Assembly (NCBI GenBank): GCA_934643865.1
Contig: CAKUCX010000041.1
Location: 1-29,820 of the forward strand
Length of the DNA stretch: 29,820 bases
Direction of reading: 5' to 3'
From: an uncultured Kiritimatiellota bacterium
Lineage (GTDB): Bacteria; Verrucomicrobiota; Kiritimatiellia; RFP12; UBA1067
Shown here one piece after another: positions 14,417-23,384 of this stretch. Both the position numbers and the translations under genes were made by a program. Position 1 is the stretch's first letter; the number at the start of each line of letters is the position of its first letter. The notes under the pieces were generated by a model, which made no database searches, had not been told where the DNA came from, and saw nothing but the letters and a program-made list of their open reading frames with translations.

Positions 14417-15823
14417 ATGCTGAACGGCGCCATCTACATCCGCCGCGAGCTGTTGATCCGTCTCGTGCGTGCCTTCGACGACGGGACGCTCCGGGAGGAA
14501 CTGGACCGCATTCCCGTGAAGCTGCGTCCGAAGGACCTTCCGTCCTCGCGCTGCTGCGTCTACCACGACCGCGCGGTGCTGAAGTACCGCCTCATGGCAC
14601 TCCTCGGCGTCATGCCCGAGGAGGAGACCGACGAGACGAAGACGCTTGCCGCCTACTTCGACGACATGGTCGCGCGCGTCGGCGCGACGCTGGACGCGGC
14701 GGCCCCGGCCGCGCAGCCGCCGCTTTCCGTCTGCGGCTGCGCCTGTTCGGCCTGCCCGGACGCGAAGATCGTCTCGACGCCGAACTGCCGGGGCTGCTTT
14801 TCGCGCCCCTGCACCTTCACCTGCCCGAAGAAGGCGATCACGGTCGTCAACGGCCAGAGCGTCATCGACGCGGCGAAGTGCATCAAGTGCGGCAAGTGCA
14901 TCGCGGCCTGTCCCTACCACGCGATCGTGCGCACGACGGTGCCCTGCGAGGAGGCGTGCCCCGTCAACGCGATCCGCAAGAACGAGCAGGGCGTCGCGGA
15001 GATCGACTTCACGAAGTGCATCGACTGCGGCAAGTGCTTCAACGCCTGCCCGTTCAGCGCGGTCATGGAGCGCTCGCAGCTCCTGGAGGTGCTGATGGCG
15101 ATGCAGCGCGGCGTGAAGCTCGTCGCGATGGTGGCCCCGGCGGCCGACCGCCAGTTCCCCGGCAAGATCGAGCAGCTGCTCGCGGCGTGCGTGAAGGCGG
15201 GCTTCTCGGACGTGCTGGAGGTGGCGCTGGGGGCGGAGCTGACGACCGCGCACGAGACGAAGGAGTTCGTCGAGCGGATGGCGGCCGACCCGAAGGCGCT
15301 CATGACGACGTCGTGCTGCCCGGCCTACGTGAACTTCGTGAAGAAGCACCTCCCGTCCTTCCTACCGCACGTCTCCACGACGCCGAGCCCGATGGTCTAC
15401 GCGAAGGGCCTCGCGCGGGAGAAGCACCCCGACGCGAAGACGGTCTTCATCGGCCCCTGCGTCGCGAAGCGCGGCGAGGCGGCCGAGAAGGGCGTCGACT
15501 ACGTCCTCTCGTTCGAGGAACTGGGGGCGATCTTCGCGGGCCGCAAGATCGACGTGATGGCGTGCGATCCCTGGCCGACGCCGCGTCCGGCGGCGGTCAC
15601 GGCGCGCAACTTCGCGCGCAGCTGCGGCGTCACGGAGGCCGTCCTCGACGAGGCGACGAAGAAGATCCCCGGCTTCCGGCTCTGCGCGAAGCAGATCAGC
15701 GGCATCGACAAGAAGACGCTCGCCCTCCTGAAGGTGTACGGCATGGGGAAGATGCCGGAGAATTTCATCGAGGTGATGGCCTGCCCGGGCGGCTGCGTGA
15801 ACGGCCCCTGCTCGCTGCGCTGA
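14417..15823 (+). CDS. [FeFe] hydrogenase, group B (B1/B3-like), monomeric
   Basis: A 468-residue iron-only hydrogenase catalytic protein. The N-terminal Fe-S region is Cys-rich: CGCACSAC (106-113), CRGC-x4-C-x3-CP (124-137), CIKCGKCIAACP (155-166), CEEACP (177-182) and CIDCGKCFNACP (201-212), enough for at least two and perhaps three [4Fe-4S] clusters. H-cluster motifs are TSCCPAY (298-304), GPCVAKRGE (346-354) and EVMACPGGC (C456, C460). The GPC in place of MPC and Y in place of W in motif 1 mark the group B class rather than the classical group A. It likely oxidises or evolves H2 using the ferredoxin encoded just upstream. The hydEFG maturases needed for activity are not in this window. 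Confidence 0.92.
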   Translation: MLNGAIYIRRELLIRLVRAFDDGTLREELDRIPVKLRPKDLPSSRCCVYHDRAVLKYRLMALLGVMPEEETDETKTLAAYFDDMVARVGATLDAAAPAAQPPLSVCGCACSACPDAKIVSTPNCRGCFSRPCTFTCPKKAITVVNGQSVIDAAKCIKCGKCIAACPYHAIVRTTVPCEEACPVNAIRKNEQGVAEIDFTKCIDCGKCFNACPFSAVMERSQLLEVLMAMQRGVKLVAMVAPAADRQFPGKIEQLLAACVKAGFSDVLEVALGAELTTAHETKEFVERMAADPKALMTTSCCPAYVNFVKKHLPSFLPHVSTTPSPMVYAKGLAREKHPDAKTVFIGPCVAKRGEAAEKGVDYVLSFEELGAIFAGRKIDVMACDPWPTPRPAAVTARNFARSCGVTEAVLDEATKKIPGFRLCAKQISGIDKKTLALLKVYGMGKMPENFIEVMACPGGCVNGPCSLR

Positions 15824-15843
15824 CGAGGGAGGGGCGCGAGACG

Positions 15844-18800
15844 TTGCGGACGACGGAATTCCTGAACCCGAGGCGGAAGCTGGTCGAGGAGGTCGCGGAC
15901 TGGCTGTGCGGCACGGGGGCCTACGCGGGCCGCGGCCGCGTGCGGACGTCCCCCGAGGGCGCGCGGACGCTCGACCATGTGGCGGTCGTCGTGCCGACGG
16001 CGCAGTCGGGGCGCAACCTCCGCCTCGCGGTCGCGCGCCGCTTCCCGGGGCGCGGCGTCGTCCCGCCGCGCGTCGTCCAGCCGATGCAGCTCGTGAGGCC
16101 GGCGGACGAAACGCTTCGCGAGGCGACGCCGGTCGAGGTCGCGGCGGCGTTTCTGAAGTTTCTGGAGACGCGCCCGAGGCGACACGTGGAGAAGAGGGGC
16201 GGACGGGACGCGCTCGTCGTGGACGAATGGACGCATCTCTTTCGCGGCGAGGCGTTTCAGGACCGGGAGGCGGCGTTTTCCCTCCTCGACCAGCTGCTGG
16301 ACATCTGGCGCGTCCTCTGCGGCGGCGGCCTCCTGATGCGCGACGTGCCGGCGAACGCGGACGCCCGGAAGGTCCTGGAGGCGGCACTGGGCGACGAGGT
16401 CGCGCGCTGGCAGGAGCTGGGCGCGCTTGAGGCGGCCTTCTTCGCGTTCCTGGAGGCGCGCGGGCTGCGGCATCCCGCGGCGCGCGTGCATCTGGCGAAG
16501 ACGCGCGCGGCGGCGGTGGCCGCCGGCATCGAGGAGGTCGTCTTGCCGGCGCTGGCGGATCCCGTCGCCGTGCTGTACGACGTCTTGCGCCAGCAGCGCG
16601 ACGCGCTGAAGGTCTCCGTCCTCCTGCACTGCGCGCGGGAGGAGGCTGGGCGGTTCGACGCATGGGGGCGTCCCCGGGTCGACGGGTGGACGGGCCGCGC
16701 GCGGCCCGTCGTCGAGGGCCTTGCCGAGGCGGACATCGTGTGCGCCGCGAACGGCGCGGACCTTGCGAAGAGGCTGGTGGCGGATTTTCCCCCGGCGCGG
16801 TCGGCGGCGGCGCTGCCGTCGCTCGCGCTCTGCGACGGCGAGCTCTTCCCAGAGCTTTCGGCCGCCTTCCTGAACGCCGGGTATGTCGTCCACAATCCCG
16901 AGTGCCATCGGCTCGCCGCCTCCTCGCTCGGGCGGCTCGTCCGCGACCTGCTCGCGGCGTGGACGCCGGCGGCGCGCGGCGTCGACTGGGACGTGTTCGT
17001 CGCGGTGCTGCGCGCGGACGACGTCCTCTCGGCCCTGAAGCGGCTCGGCCTGGTCGAAAGCCGGGCCGCCGTGCTGGAAGGGCTGGACATCTTTCAGAAC
17101 CGCCGCCTGCCGCGCTTCGCGGCGGACGCCATGGAGGCCCCCTCGGTCGAGGCGAGGCCGTCCGAGCGGCCGAAGGTCGCGGCCTTCGCGGCGGCGGCGC
17201 GCGCCGTCCTCTCCTGGCTGGCCGAGGCGCGGGAGACGGGCTCCCCCGCCGACTTCGTGCGGGCGTTCCTGAAGCGGACGTTTGGCGAACGGCGTCTGAC
17301 GGGCGCGGCCGGCGAGGAGGAGCTTCGCGCCGCAGCCGCGTGCGTCCGGGATGTCCTGGACGGCCTTTCGAGCGAACCGGTTCGGGCGCTGGGGCTCGGG
17401 GCGCGGGATCTGCAGGCGTTGGCGCGGCGCGCGCTTGAGGCGGCGACGTACGCACTTGAGCCGGCGGCGACGGATGCGGTCAAGACGGAGGGCTGGCTAG
17501 AGCTTGGCTGGAGCGAGGGGGACCGGATCGCCCTTGCGGGGCTCCATGAAGGCGCCGTGCCGGACGCGGTGGTCGGCCATGCGTTCCTTCCGGACGCCCT
17601 GCGGGAGGCCCTGGGGCTCGTCTCCAACGCGGCGCGGCTGGCGCGCGACACATGGCTGCTCAGGGAGCTTGTCGATTCGCACGCCCCCCGCGCCGTGCGC
17701 GCCTACGTCGCACGGACGACGGACGCGGGCGACATCTGCCGCCCGAGCCGGCTGCTCTTCCTGTGCGACGACGCGCGCCACGCGGCCCGCGTCGAATATC
17801 TCTTCGGCGACCTCGGCGCGTCGTCGTCCGCCACGCCGCCGCGCGAGCTGGCGGCGCGCTGGCGCCTTCGCCTGCCGGACGCGGTTCCGCTGCCGCACGG
17901 ACGCCTCACCGCCAGCGCGCTGGAGACCTATCTGAACGCGCCGTTCGTCTACCTTCTCCGCTACGGGCTCGGCATGGAGGCGTTCGAGGAGAAGCGGGAA
18001 CTCGGCTTCGACGACTTCGGCGCGCTGCTGCACAAGGTCCTTGAACGCTACGCGAACGAGCAGTTCGACGCATCGGAGGCGGGCTGCGACCAGCTTTCGG
18101 ACGAGGCGGCGATCCGGGCGCGGATCGGCGAGATCGCGGACGGCGTGTTCGCCCGCTTCGGCGCGCCCCTGACGGCGAACCTCCGCCTGCAGCTGGAGGC
18201 GGCGAGGGGGCGGCTGGAGGCGTTCGCCAAGGTGCAGGCGACATGGGCGGCCGACGGCTGGCGCGTGGGCGCGCGTGCCGAGCGGACGTTCCAGGTCAAG
18301 CCGTTCGCCGACCTGGACGTCGAGGTCAGGGGCAGCGTCGACCGCATCGACTGCCGCGTCGGGCCGGACGGCCGGAAGGAGTTCCGCCTCGTCGACTACA
18401 AGACGTGGGACGACGCGTCCCAGGCCGCGTCGCATGTCCGCGCGCGTTCGGCCGAGCAGATTGCGTTCGCCGACCGCCTGGGGCTGCCGACGACGCCGCC
18501 GGACGCGGCCGGGGTGCGGACGCGCCTTCTGACGGTCCAGCTGCCGCTCTACGGCAGATGCCTGGAGGTCGACGACCCCGGGACGTTCGCAGGCCGCATT
18601 GTCGACTACTGCTACCTCGTCCTGGGCGCGGACGCGGAGAACGTGAAGCCCTACGGCTCGGCCTTGCCGTTCGGGGGGCGGAAGCCGCCCGCGCAGGCCG
18701 TCAAGCTGCTGGAGCTGCGCGAGCTGGCGCTTGAGACGGCCCGGACGGCGATGCGCCGCATCACGGAGAACGTCTTCTGGCCGCCGCGCGCGGCGGCGGG

Positions 18801-18921
18801 ATGCGCGCTGCACGATTTCGCCGGCCTCGTCCTCCTCTCGCCCGAGCGGGACCAGGGCGAGGGGGAGGGCCGGAGCGCCTGGCTGAAGGCGCAGGAGGCG
18901 AAGCTGGAGGCGCTGGCATGA
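15844..18921 (+). CDS. addB: AddB-type PD-(D/E)XK nuclease subunit (double-strand break repair)
   Basis: A 1,025-residue protein that would pair with the next gene product to process DNA double-strand ends for recombination. The N-terminal half is a degenerate helicase-like region: VVVPTAQSGRN (about 47-57) lies where a Walker A would be, so no ATPase is expected. Residues about 680-1000 hold a RecB-type nuclease domain: TASALETYLNAPFVYLLRYG, GSVDRID, LVDYKTW (the D-x-K core) and QLPLYGR. The [4Fe-4S] cysteines of Bacillus AddB are absent, as I recall for alphaproteobacterial AddB. The start is taken as TTG 15844, with GAGGGAGGGG at 15825-15834; the frame is open far upstream, so this is a best guess. 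It overlaps addA by 4 nt. Confidence 0.85.
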   Translation: MRTTEFLNPRRKLVEEVADWLCGTGAYAGRGRVRTSPEGARTLDHVAVVVPTAQSGRNLRLAVARRFPGRGVVPPRVVQPMQLVRPADETLREATPVEVAAAFLKFLETRPRRHVEKRGGRDALVVDEWTHLFRGEAFQDREAAFSLLDQLLDIWRVLCGGGLLMRDVPANADARKVLEAALGDEVARWQELGALEAAFFAFLEARGLRHPAARVHLAKTRAAAVAAGIEEVVLPALADPVAVLYDVLRQQRDALKVSVLLHCAREEAGRFDAWGRPRVDGWTGRARPVVEGLAEADIVCAANGADLAKRLVADFPPARSAAALPSLALCDGELFPELSAAFLNAGYVVHNPECHRLAASSLGRLVRDLLAAWTPAARGVDWDVFVAVLRADDVLSALKRLGLVESRAAVLEGLDIFQNRRLPRFAADAMEAPSVEARPSERPKVAAFAAAARAVLSWLAEARETGSPADFVRAFLKRTFGERRLTGAAGEEELRAAAACVRDVLDGLSSEPVRALGLGARDLQALARRALEAATYALEPAATDAVKTEGWLELGWSEGDRIALAGLHEGAVPDAVVGHAFLPDALREALGLVSNAARLARDTWLLRELVDSHAPRAVRAYVARTTDAGDICRPSRLLFLCDDARHAARVEYLFGDLGASSSATPPRELAARWRLRLPDAVPLPHGRLTASALETYLNAPFVYLLRYGLGMEAFEEKRELGFDDFGALLHKVLERYANEQFDASEAGCDQLSDEAAIRARIGEIADGVFARFGAPLTANLRLQLEAARGRLEAFAKVQATWAADGWRVGARAERTFQVKPFADLDVEVRGSVDRIDCRVGPDGRKEFRLVDYKTWDDASQAASHVRARSAEQIAFADRLGLPTTPPDAAGVRTRLLTVQLPLYGRCLEVDDPGTFAGRIVDYCYLVLGADAENVKPYGSALPFGGRKPPAQAVKLLELRELALETARTAMRRITENVFWPPRAAAGCALHDFAGLVLLSPERDQGEGEGRSAWLKAQEAKLEALA

Positions 18922-21900
18922 TCGAGGGGAACCTGCTGATCCGCGCGTCGGCCGGCACGGGCAAGACGTTTGCGCTTGCGACGCGCTACATCCGCCTCAT
19001 GCTGTTCGACGGCGTTGCGCCGGAGCGCATCGTCGCCCTGACGTTCTCGCGCGCCGCGGCGCAGGAGATCTACACGAAGATCCTGGAGCGCCTCTGGAAG
19101 GCGGCGTCCGGCGATGCGCAGGCGCAGGCGGAGCGGCGGAATCTCGAAGAGGGCCTTTCGGACGCGCAGCGCGGCGAGATCGCCCGCCGGAAGGCGCCCG
19201 CGTGGGGCCGCGGGCTGTTCGCGGGCCTGCTCAGGAAGGTCGTGGACGCCCAGCATTCCGGTGCGATTGCGACCTTGGACAGCTTCATCCTGCGCATCGT
19301 GCGGAACTTCCCCCTTGAGCTGGGCTTCCAGAACGCCGTCGAGGTCCTCGACGGGGCCGGCGAGCGGGAGGCGGTCGAGCGGGCGATGCGCGACGTCCTG
19401 GCGCGGACGGAGCAGGCCGAAGGCTTCATGGCGGCCTTCCGCGCGGCGCGCGGCGGGAAGATGCCGCGCGTGCTGGCGCATGCGCTGGACTACATGATGG
19501 ACTTCGAGGGCTGGCGCGCGTTCATCCTCGCGCATCCCGAGAGCCGGGCGTGGACGGCCGACTCGATGGCGGACGAACTGGGCGTGCGGCAGGCGGGCCC
19601 GTGCCCGGACGTCTCGGCCGTCGCGGCGGAGGGGGCCTTCAACCCGGCGGCGGGCTTCTTGAAGCATCTCCGGGCATACGACGGGACGAAGCCCGTCTTC
19701 CCCGCGACCAAGGCGGGCGAGCTGATGAGGCACCTGGCCCGGAATCCGACGGCGACGGACTTCGGCTGGACGACGGACGGGGGGGGCGTGCGCCATTTCG
19801 AGTATGGCGCGGCCGGCGCCGAGGCGATCCGGGAGGGCGTCCGGCACATGGTCCGCCTTTTCCTTCGCCGCCAGCTGGAGGTCGTGGAGGCGAAGCTGCG
19901 CCTCTTCTCGGAGATCGACCGCGTCTACAACGAGAAGATGCGGCGCACGGGCAAGCTGACGTTCGGCGATTTCACGAAGTTCTCGGCCGCGAAGGAGGGG
20001 ACGGAGCGGGGGCTCGCCCTCGAAAACCTGGAGTTCCGCTTTGACGCGCAGTTCGACCACTGGGCGCTCGACGAGTTCCAGGACACGAGCGAGGTGCAGT
20101 GGAAGTGCCTGGAGCGGCTCGTGAGCGCGGCCGCGCACCAGGGGGGCGGGCGGACGGTCATCGCGGTCGGCGACCTCAAGCAGGCCATCTACGCCTGGCG
20201 CGGCGGCGACGAGGCGCCCTTCAAGGCGATGATGGGCTGGCCGGCCTTCACGTGCGCGCCGTACGGACGGATTGCGGACGCCAAGGTCTCCCATCGGTAC
20301 CAGAAGAACATCTGCGACTTCGTGAACGCCGTGTTCGGGCCGGACAATCTCCTGCGCGGCGGCGTCCTTCCGGCGGCGCGCCGGCCGGCGCTCGCGCGCT
20401 GGCTGGCGGAGGACTGCTGGAAGCGCCACGAGCCGGAGCGGGACGCGGACGGGGCGTTCAAGGCGAACGACCACGTGAAGGTCGTCGGCGTGCCGCGCGC
20501 GTCCACGCCGGACAGGAAGGGCGTCGAGGCGTTGCTGCCCGCGTTGGCGGAGCAGGTCGAGGCCGTCTGGCGCGCGCATGCGCGCGCGTGCAGCACCGAA
20601 GAGATCGGCGTCCTCGTCCGCAAGAACGACGAGGGGACGGCCGTGGCCGAATGCCTGCGCGCCCGGGGGCTCCCGGTCGTCTGGGAGGGGCTGAACGCCG
20701 TGTCCGACGTGCCGGCCGTGCAGGCCGTCCTGTGCCTCCTCAAGCTGGCGGACCACCCAGAGGACACGTTCGCCTGGGAGACCGTGAACCGCCTTCTGCC
20801 CGTGCGGGAGATCCTCTTCCCCGATGCCGCCGCGGCGGGGCCCGTCTCCCGGCGCGTGGCGGCGGATCTGTCGCGCAGCGGCCTCGCGCGCACGCTGAAG
20901 GACTACTGCGGCCGCCTGGGGAGCCCGGCCGAGGGGCTTGACGCGCTGTCGCGGGAACGCCTTCAGGCGCTTGTGCGCGCGGGCGTCGCCTACGAGCGGC
21001 GGTGCCCGAAGGACTTCGGCGTGGACGGCTTCGCGCGCTTCCTGGCGGCGACGGGGCGGCGCGCGCGGGCGGCCTCCTCGAAGGTGATCCGGGTCCTGAC
21101 GATCCACCGGTCGAAAGGGCTGACGCTGGACCGCGTCTTCGTGCCGATCTGCGAAAGCCCGCGAAGCAGCATCGTGCGCCCGAAGGACAAGGGCGTCGTC
21201 TACGGCAAGAACCGCGCGTGGGTGCTGCCGCACGTCCCGGACGACGTGGCGGCGATGAACGACGCGGTTGCCGCCGTCGTCGCGGAGCAGGGCGACGAAC
21301 GCCTGCTGGAGGCGCTTCGGACGTATTACGTGGCGCTTACGCGCGCGCGGAAGGCGCTGTACGTCGTCCAGCCGGTCGACCCGGACGGGCGGGTCCATTT
21401 CCGCACCCTCGTCGAGCAGGCCGTCTGCGGCGGCCCGCCCCGGGACGAAGGGGCGGCGCGCGTCCTCTTTGAGGCGGGGGCCGCCCCGCCGTTCTCCGCG
21501 AAGGCCGGCGGACCGAGGCCGCCGGCCGCGTGGCGTCCCGAGGGCGCGCGCGTCTGCGTCGCGCGCGTCTCGCCCTCGCAGATGCACGCGGGCTCCGAGG
21601 GGCGGGGCCGGGCTGCGGCGCTCTTCGACACGGCCTGCGGCGCGGCGGCGCAGCGCGGCGTCGAGGCGCATGCGGCCTACGAGGGGATCGAATGGGCGGA
21701 CGCGGAAGAGGCGGCGAGGCTGCCGGAGGCCTTCCGCGCGGCCTTCGTGAAGCCTTCGGCGGACGCCGCCGTCTGGCGCGAGCGGAGCTACGAGATCTTC
21801 GACGGCGCGCGCTGGGAGACGGGGCGGTTCGACCGCGTCGTCTTCACGGGGACGGGCGCGTCGCGCACGGCGACCCTCTACGACTTCAAGACGAACGCGA

Positions 21901-22115
21901 AGCCCCCCCAGGAGACGCCCGAGGCGTTCGCCAGGCGCATGGGCGAGGCGTACGCCCCGCAGATGGCCGCCTATCGGCGCGCGCTGGCGCGCCTGACGGG
22001 GATCCCCGCCGCGCGCATCGCCGCGACGCTCCTTCTGGAGGCGACGGGCGAGGCCGTCGGCGTGCGCGTCCCCGCATCCCGGTCAGGGGCATCCAGGGGA
22101 AAGGAGGGGCGATGA
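18918..22115 (+). CDS. addA: AddA-type UvrD-family helicase/exonuclease subunit
   Basis: A 1,065-residue SF1A helicase with a C-terminal nuclease. Motifs in order: Walker A ASAGTGKT (10-17), Ia (VALTFSRAAAQEI), II LDEFQD (about 384-389), III GDLKQAIYAWRGGD, V TIHRSKGLTLDRVF and VI YYVALTRARKALY. The last 100 residues hold the PD-(D/E)XK nuclease: GRFDRVV, YDFKTN and QMAAYRRAL. This is the two-subunit, two-nuclease AddAB plan that unwinds and degrades double-strand ends up to a Chi-like signal before RecA loading. The ATG overlaps the addB stop (ATGA), and its own stop overlaps the next ATG in the same way, so three genes form a tightly coupled run. Confidence 0.93.
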   Translation: MIEGNLLIRASAGTGKTFALATRYIRLMLFDGVAPERIVALTFSRAAAQEIYTKILERLWKAASGDAQAQAERRNLEEGLSDAQRGEIARRKAPAWGRGLFAGLLRKVVDAQHSGAIATLDSFILRIVRNFPLELGFQNAVEVLDGAGEREAVERAMRDVLARTEQAEGFMAAFRAARGGKMPRVLAHALDYMMDFEGWRAFILAHPESRAWTADSMADELGVRQAGPCPDVSAVAAEGAFNPAAGFLKHLRAYDGTKPVFPATKAGELMRHLARNPTATDFGWTTDGGGVRHFEYGAAGAEAIREGVRHMVRLFLRRQLEVVEAKLRLFSEIDRVYNEKMRRTGKLTFGDFTKFSAAKEGTERGLALENLEFRFDAQFDHWALDEFQDTSEVQWKCLERLVSAAAHQGGGRTVIAVGDLKQAIYAWRGGDEAPFKAMMGWPAFTCAPYGRIADAKVSHRYQKNICDFVNAVFGPDNLLRGGVLPAARRPALARWLAEDCWKRHEPERDADGAFKANDHVKVVGVPRASTPDRKGVEALLPALAEQVEAVWRAHARACSTEEIGVLVRKNDEGTAVAECLRARGLPVVWEGLNAVSDVPAVQAVLCLLKLADHPEDTFAWETVNRLLPVREILFPDAAAAGPVSRRVAADLSRSGLARTLKDYCGRLGSPAEGLDALSRERLQALVRAGVAYERRCPKDFGVDGFARFLAATGRRARAASSKVIRVLTIHRSKGLTLDRVFVPICESPRSSIVRPKDKGVVYGKNRAWVLPHVPDDVAAMNDAVAAVVAEQGDERLLEALRTYYVALTRARKALYVVQPVDPDGRVHFRTLVEQAVCGGPPRDEGAARVLFEAGAAPPFSAKAGGPRPPAAWRPEGARVCVARVSPSQMHAGSEGRGRAAALFDTACGAAAQRGVEAHAAYEGIEWADAEEAARLPEAFRAAFVKPSADAAVWRERSYEIFDGARWETGRFDRVVFTGTGASRTATLYDFKTNAKPPQETPEAFARRMGEAYAPQMAAYRRALARLTGIPAARIAATLLLEATGEAVGVRVPASRSGASRGKEGR

Positions 22116-23356
22116 CGTTCAGGAATCTGCTTTTGGAGGATCGCGCGGTTGACCTCGCCGTCCGGGACGGCCGCATCGCCGCGCTCGCCCCGGCGGCCGA
22201 CGCGGCGGGGGCGCGCCCGCGCCCCGTCGTCCCGGCCTTCTACAACTGCCATACGCACCTTGCGATGAACCTCCTGCGCGGCTGCGCGGACGATCTCGCC
22301 CTCATGCCGTGGCTGCGCGAGCACATCTGGCCCGCCGAGGCGAACATGACGGAGGCGCGCGTCTACGCGGGTGCGCGCCTGGCGATCCTCGAACTCATCC
22401 GCTCCGGCACGGTCTTCGCGAACGACATGTACTGGCATGCGCCGATGGTCGCGCGCGCGGCGGAGGAGATGGGCATCCGCTGCGCCGTCTCGATGCAGAC
22501 GATCGAGACGGGCGGCCCCGGCGTGGACGACCCGCGCAACGTCGCCGCGAACGCCGCGCTCGAAGCGCTCCCGTCCGATGCGTCGAGCCGCGTCTTCACG
22601 ACGCTCGCCCCGCACGCGGTCTACACGGTGTGCGAGGCGACGCTGCGGCGCATCGCGGACCGGGCGCGCGCGGAAGACCGCTTCGTCCACATCCACGTCG
22701 CCGAGACGCGGGAGGAGGTGGCGCGCTGCCGCGCGGAACACGGCGGGCGCACGCCCGTTCGGCATCTGCTCGACTGCGGCCTGCTCGGGCCGAAGACGGT
22801 CATGGCGCACGGCGTCCACCTGACGGACGAGGACATCGCGGTCATCCGCGACACGGGCGCCGTCGTCGTGGAGAACCAGCAGAGCAACCTCAAGCTCGCG
22901 AGCGGTCTCTTCCCCTATGCGCGCACGGCCGGATGCCGCCGCGCGCTCGGAACGGACGGCGCATGCTCGAACAACGCGCTTTCGATGTTCGCGGAGATGA
23001 AGTGCGCGGCGCTCGTCGCCAAGATCGAGAGCGGCGACCCCTCGGTCGCCCCCGCGCCGGAGGTCCTCCGCCTCGCGACGCGCGGCGGCGCGGCGGCGTT
23101 CGGCCTCGACGCCGGGGAGATCCGCGTGGGCGCGGCGGCCGACTTCCTGATCCTCGACCCCGACGCCGCGCCGCTCGTGCCGGGCTTCAACCGCGCGAGC
23201 GACCTCGTCTACGCGGCCGACCCCTCCTGCATCGACACGGTCGTCTGCGCGGGGCGCGTGCTCATGGAGGGGGGCGTCGTCCCGGGCGAGGCCGACATCC
23301 TCGCCGACGCGCGCCGGCAGGCCGCTTGTGGTATAATGCGCCGAAAAGGCATTTGA
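22112..23356 (+). CDS. Amidohydrolase, SAH/MTA deaminase type
   Basis: A 414-residue amidohydrolase-superfamily protein of the TrzN/AtzA/MtaD branch, most likely deaminating S-adenosylhomocysteine, 5'-methylthioadenosine or a related adenosine compound. Metal ligands are seen in NCHTHL (H47, H49), HVAETREE, HGVHL and GTDGACSNN. The SNLKLASG strand after the fourth metal ligand is characteristic, though the preceding residues (VENQQ) replace the more usual N/CPxS. AAGGAGGGG at 22101-22109 precedes the ATG, which overlaps the addA stop. The coupling to DNA repair genes is not explained by known function. Its last codons contain the -10 box for pyrK. Substrate assignment is by family resemblance only. 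Confidence 0.87.
   Translation: MTFRNLLLEDRAVDLAVRDGRIAALAPAADAAGARPRPVVPAFYNCHTHLAMNLLRGCADDLALMPWLREHIWPAEANMTEARVYAGARLAILELIRSGTVFANDMYWHAPMVARAAEEMGIRCAVSMQTIETGGPGVDDPRNVAANAALEALPSDASSRVFTTLAPHAVYTVCEATLRRIADRARAEDRFVHIHVAETREEVARCRAEHGGRTPVRHLLDCGLLGPKTVMAHGVHLTDEDIAVIRDTGAVVVENQQSNLKLASGLFPYARTAGCRRALGTDGACSNNALSMFAEMKCAALVAKIESGDPSVAPAPEVLRLATRGGAAAFGLDAGEIRVGAAADFLILDPDAAPLVPGFNRASDLVYAADPSCIDTVVCAGRVLMEGGVVPGEADILADARRQAACGIMRRKGI
23329..23337 (+). promoter_or_regulatory. Extended -10 promoter for the pyrK operon
   Basis: TGG (23329-23331) and consensus TATAAT (23332-23337), inside the last codons of the amidohydrolase gene. The predicted start is near 23344, giving a leader of about 41 nt with AGGAGA at 23371-23376 before pyrK. 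No clear -35 is present. A region this GC-rich makes the AT-rich hexamer stand out. Confidence 0.65.
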
Positions 23357-23384
23357 TCGACGTTGGGTACAGGAGACGAGCGCC

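Noticed and set aside
14395..15843. Upstream extension of the addB frame through the hydrogenase gene
   Set aside because: The frame is open but the translation is Arg/Pro/Gly-rich shadow of the hydrogenase; AddB similarity begins only after about 15850.
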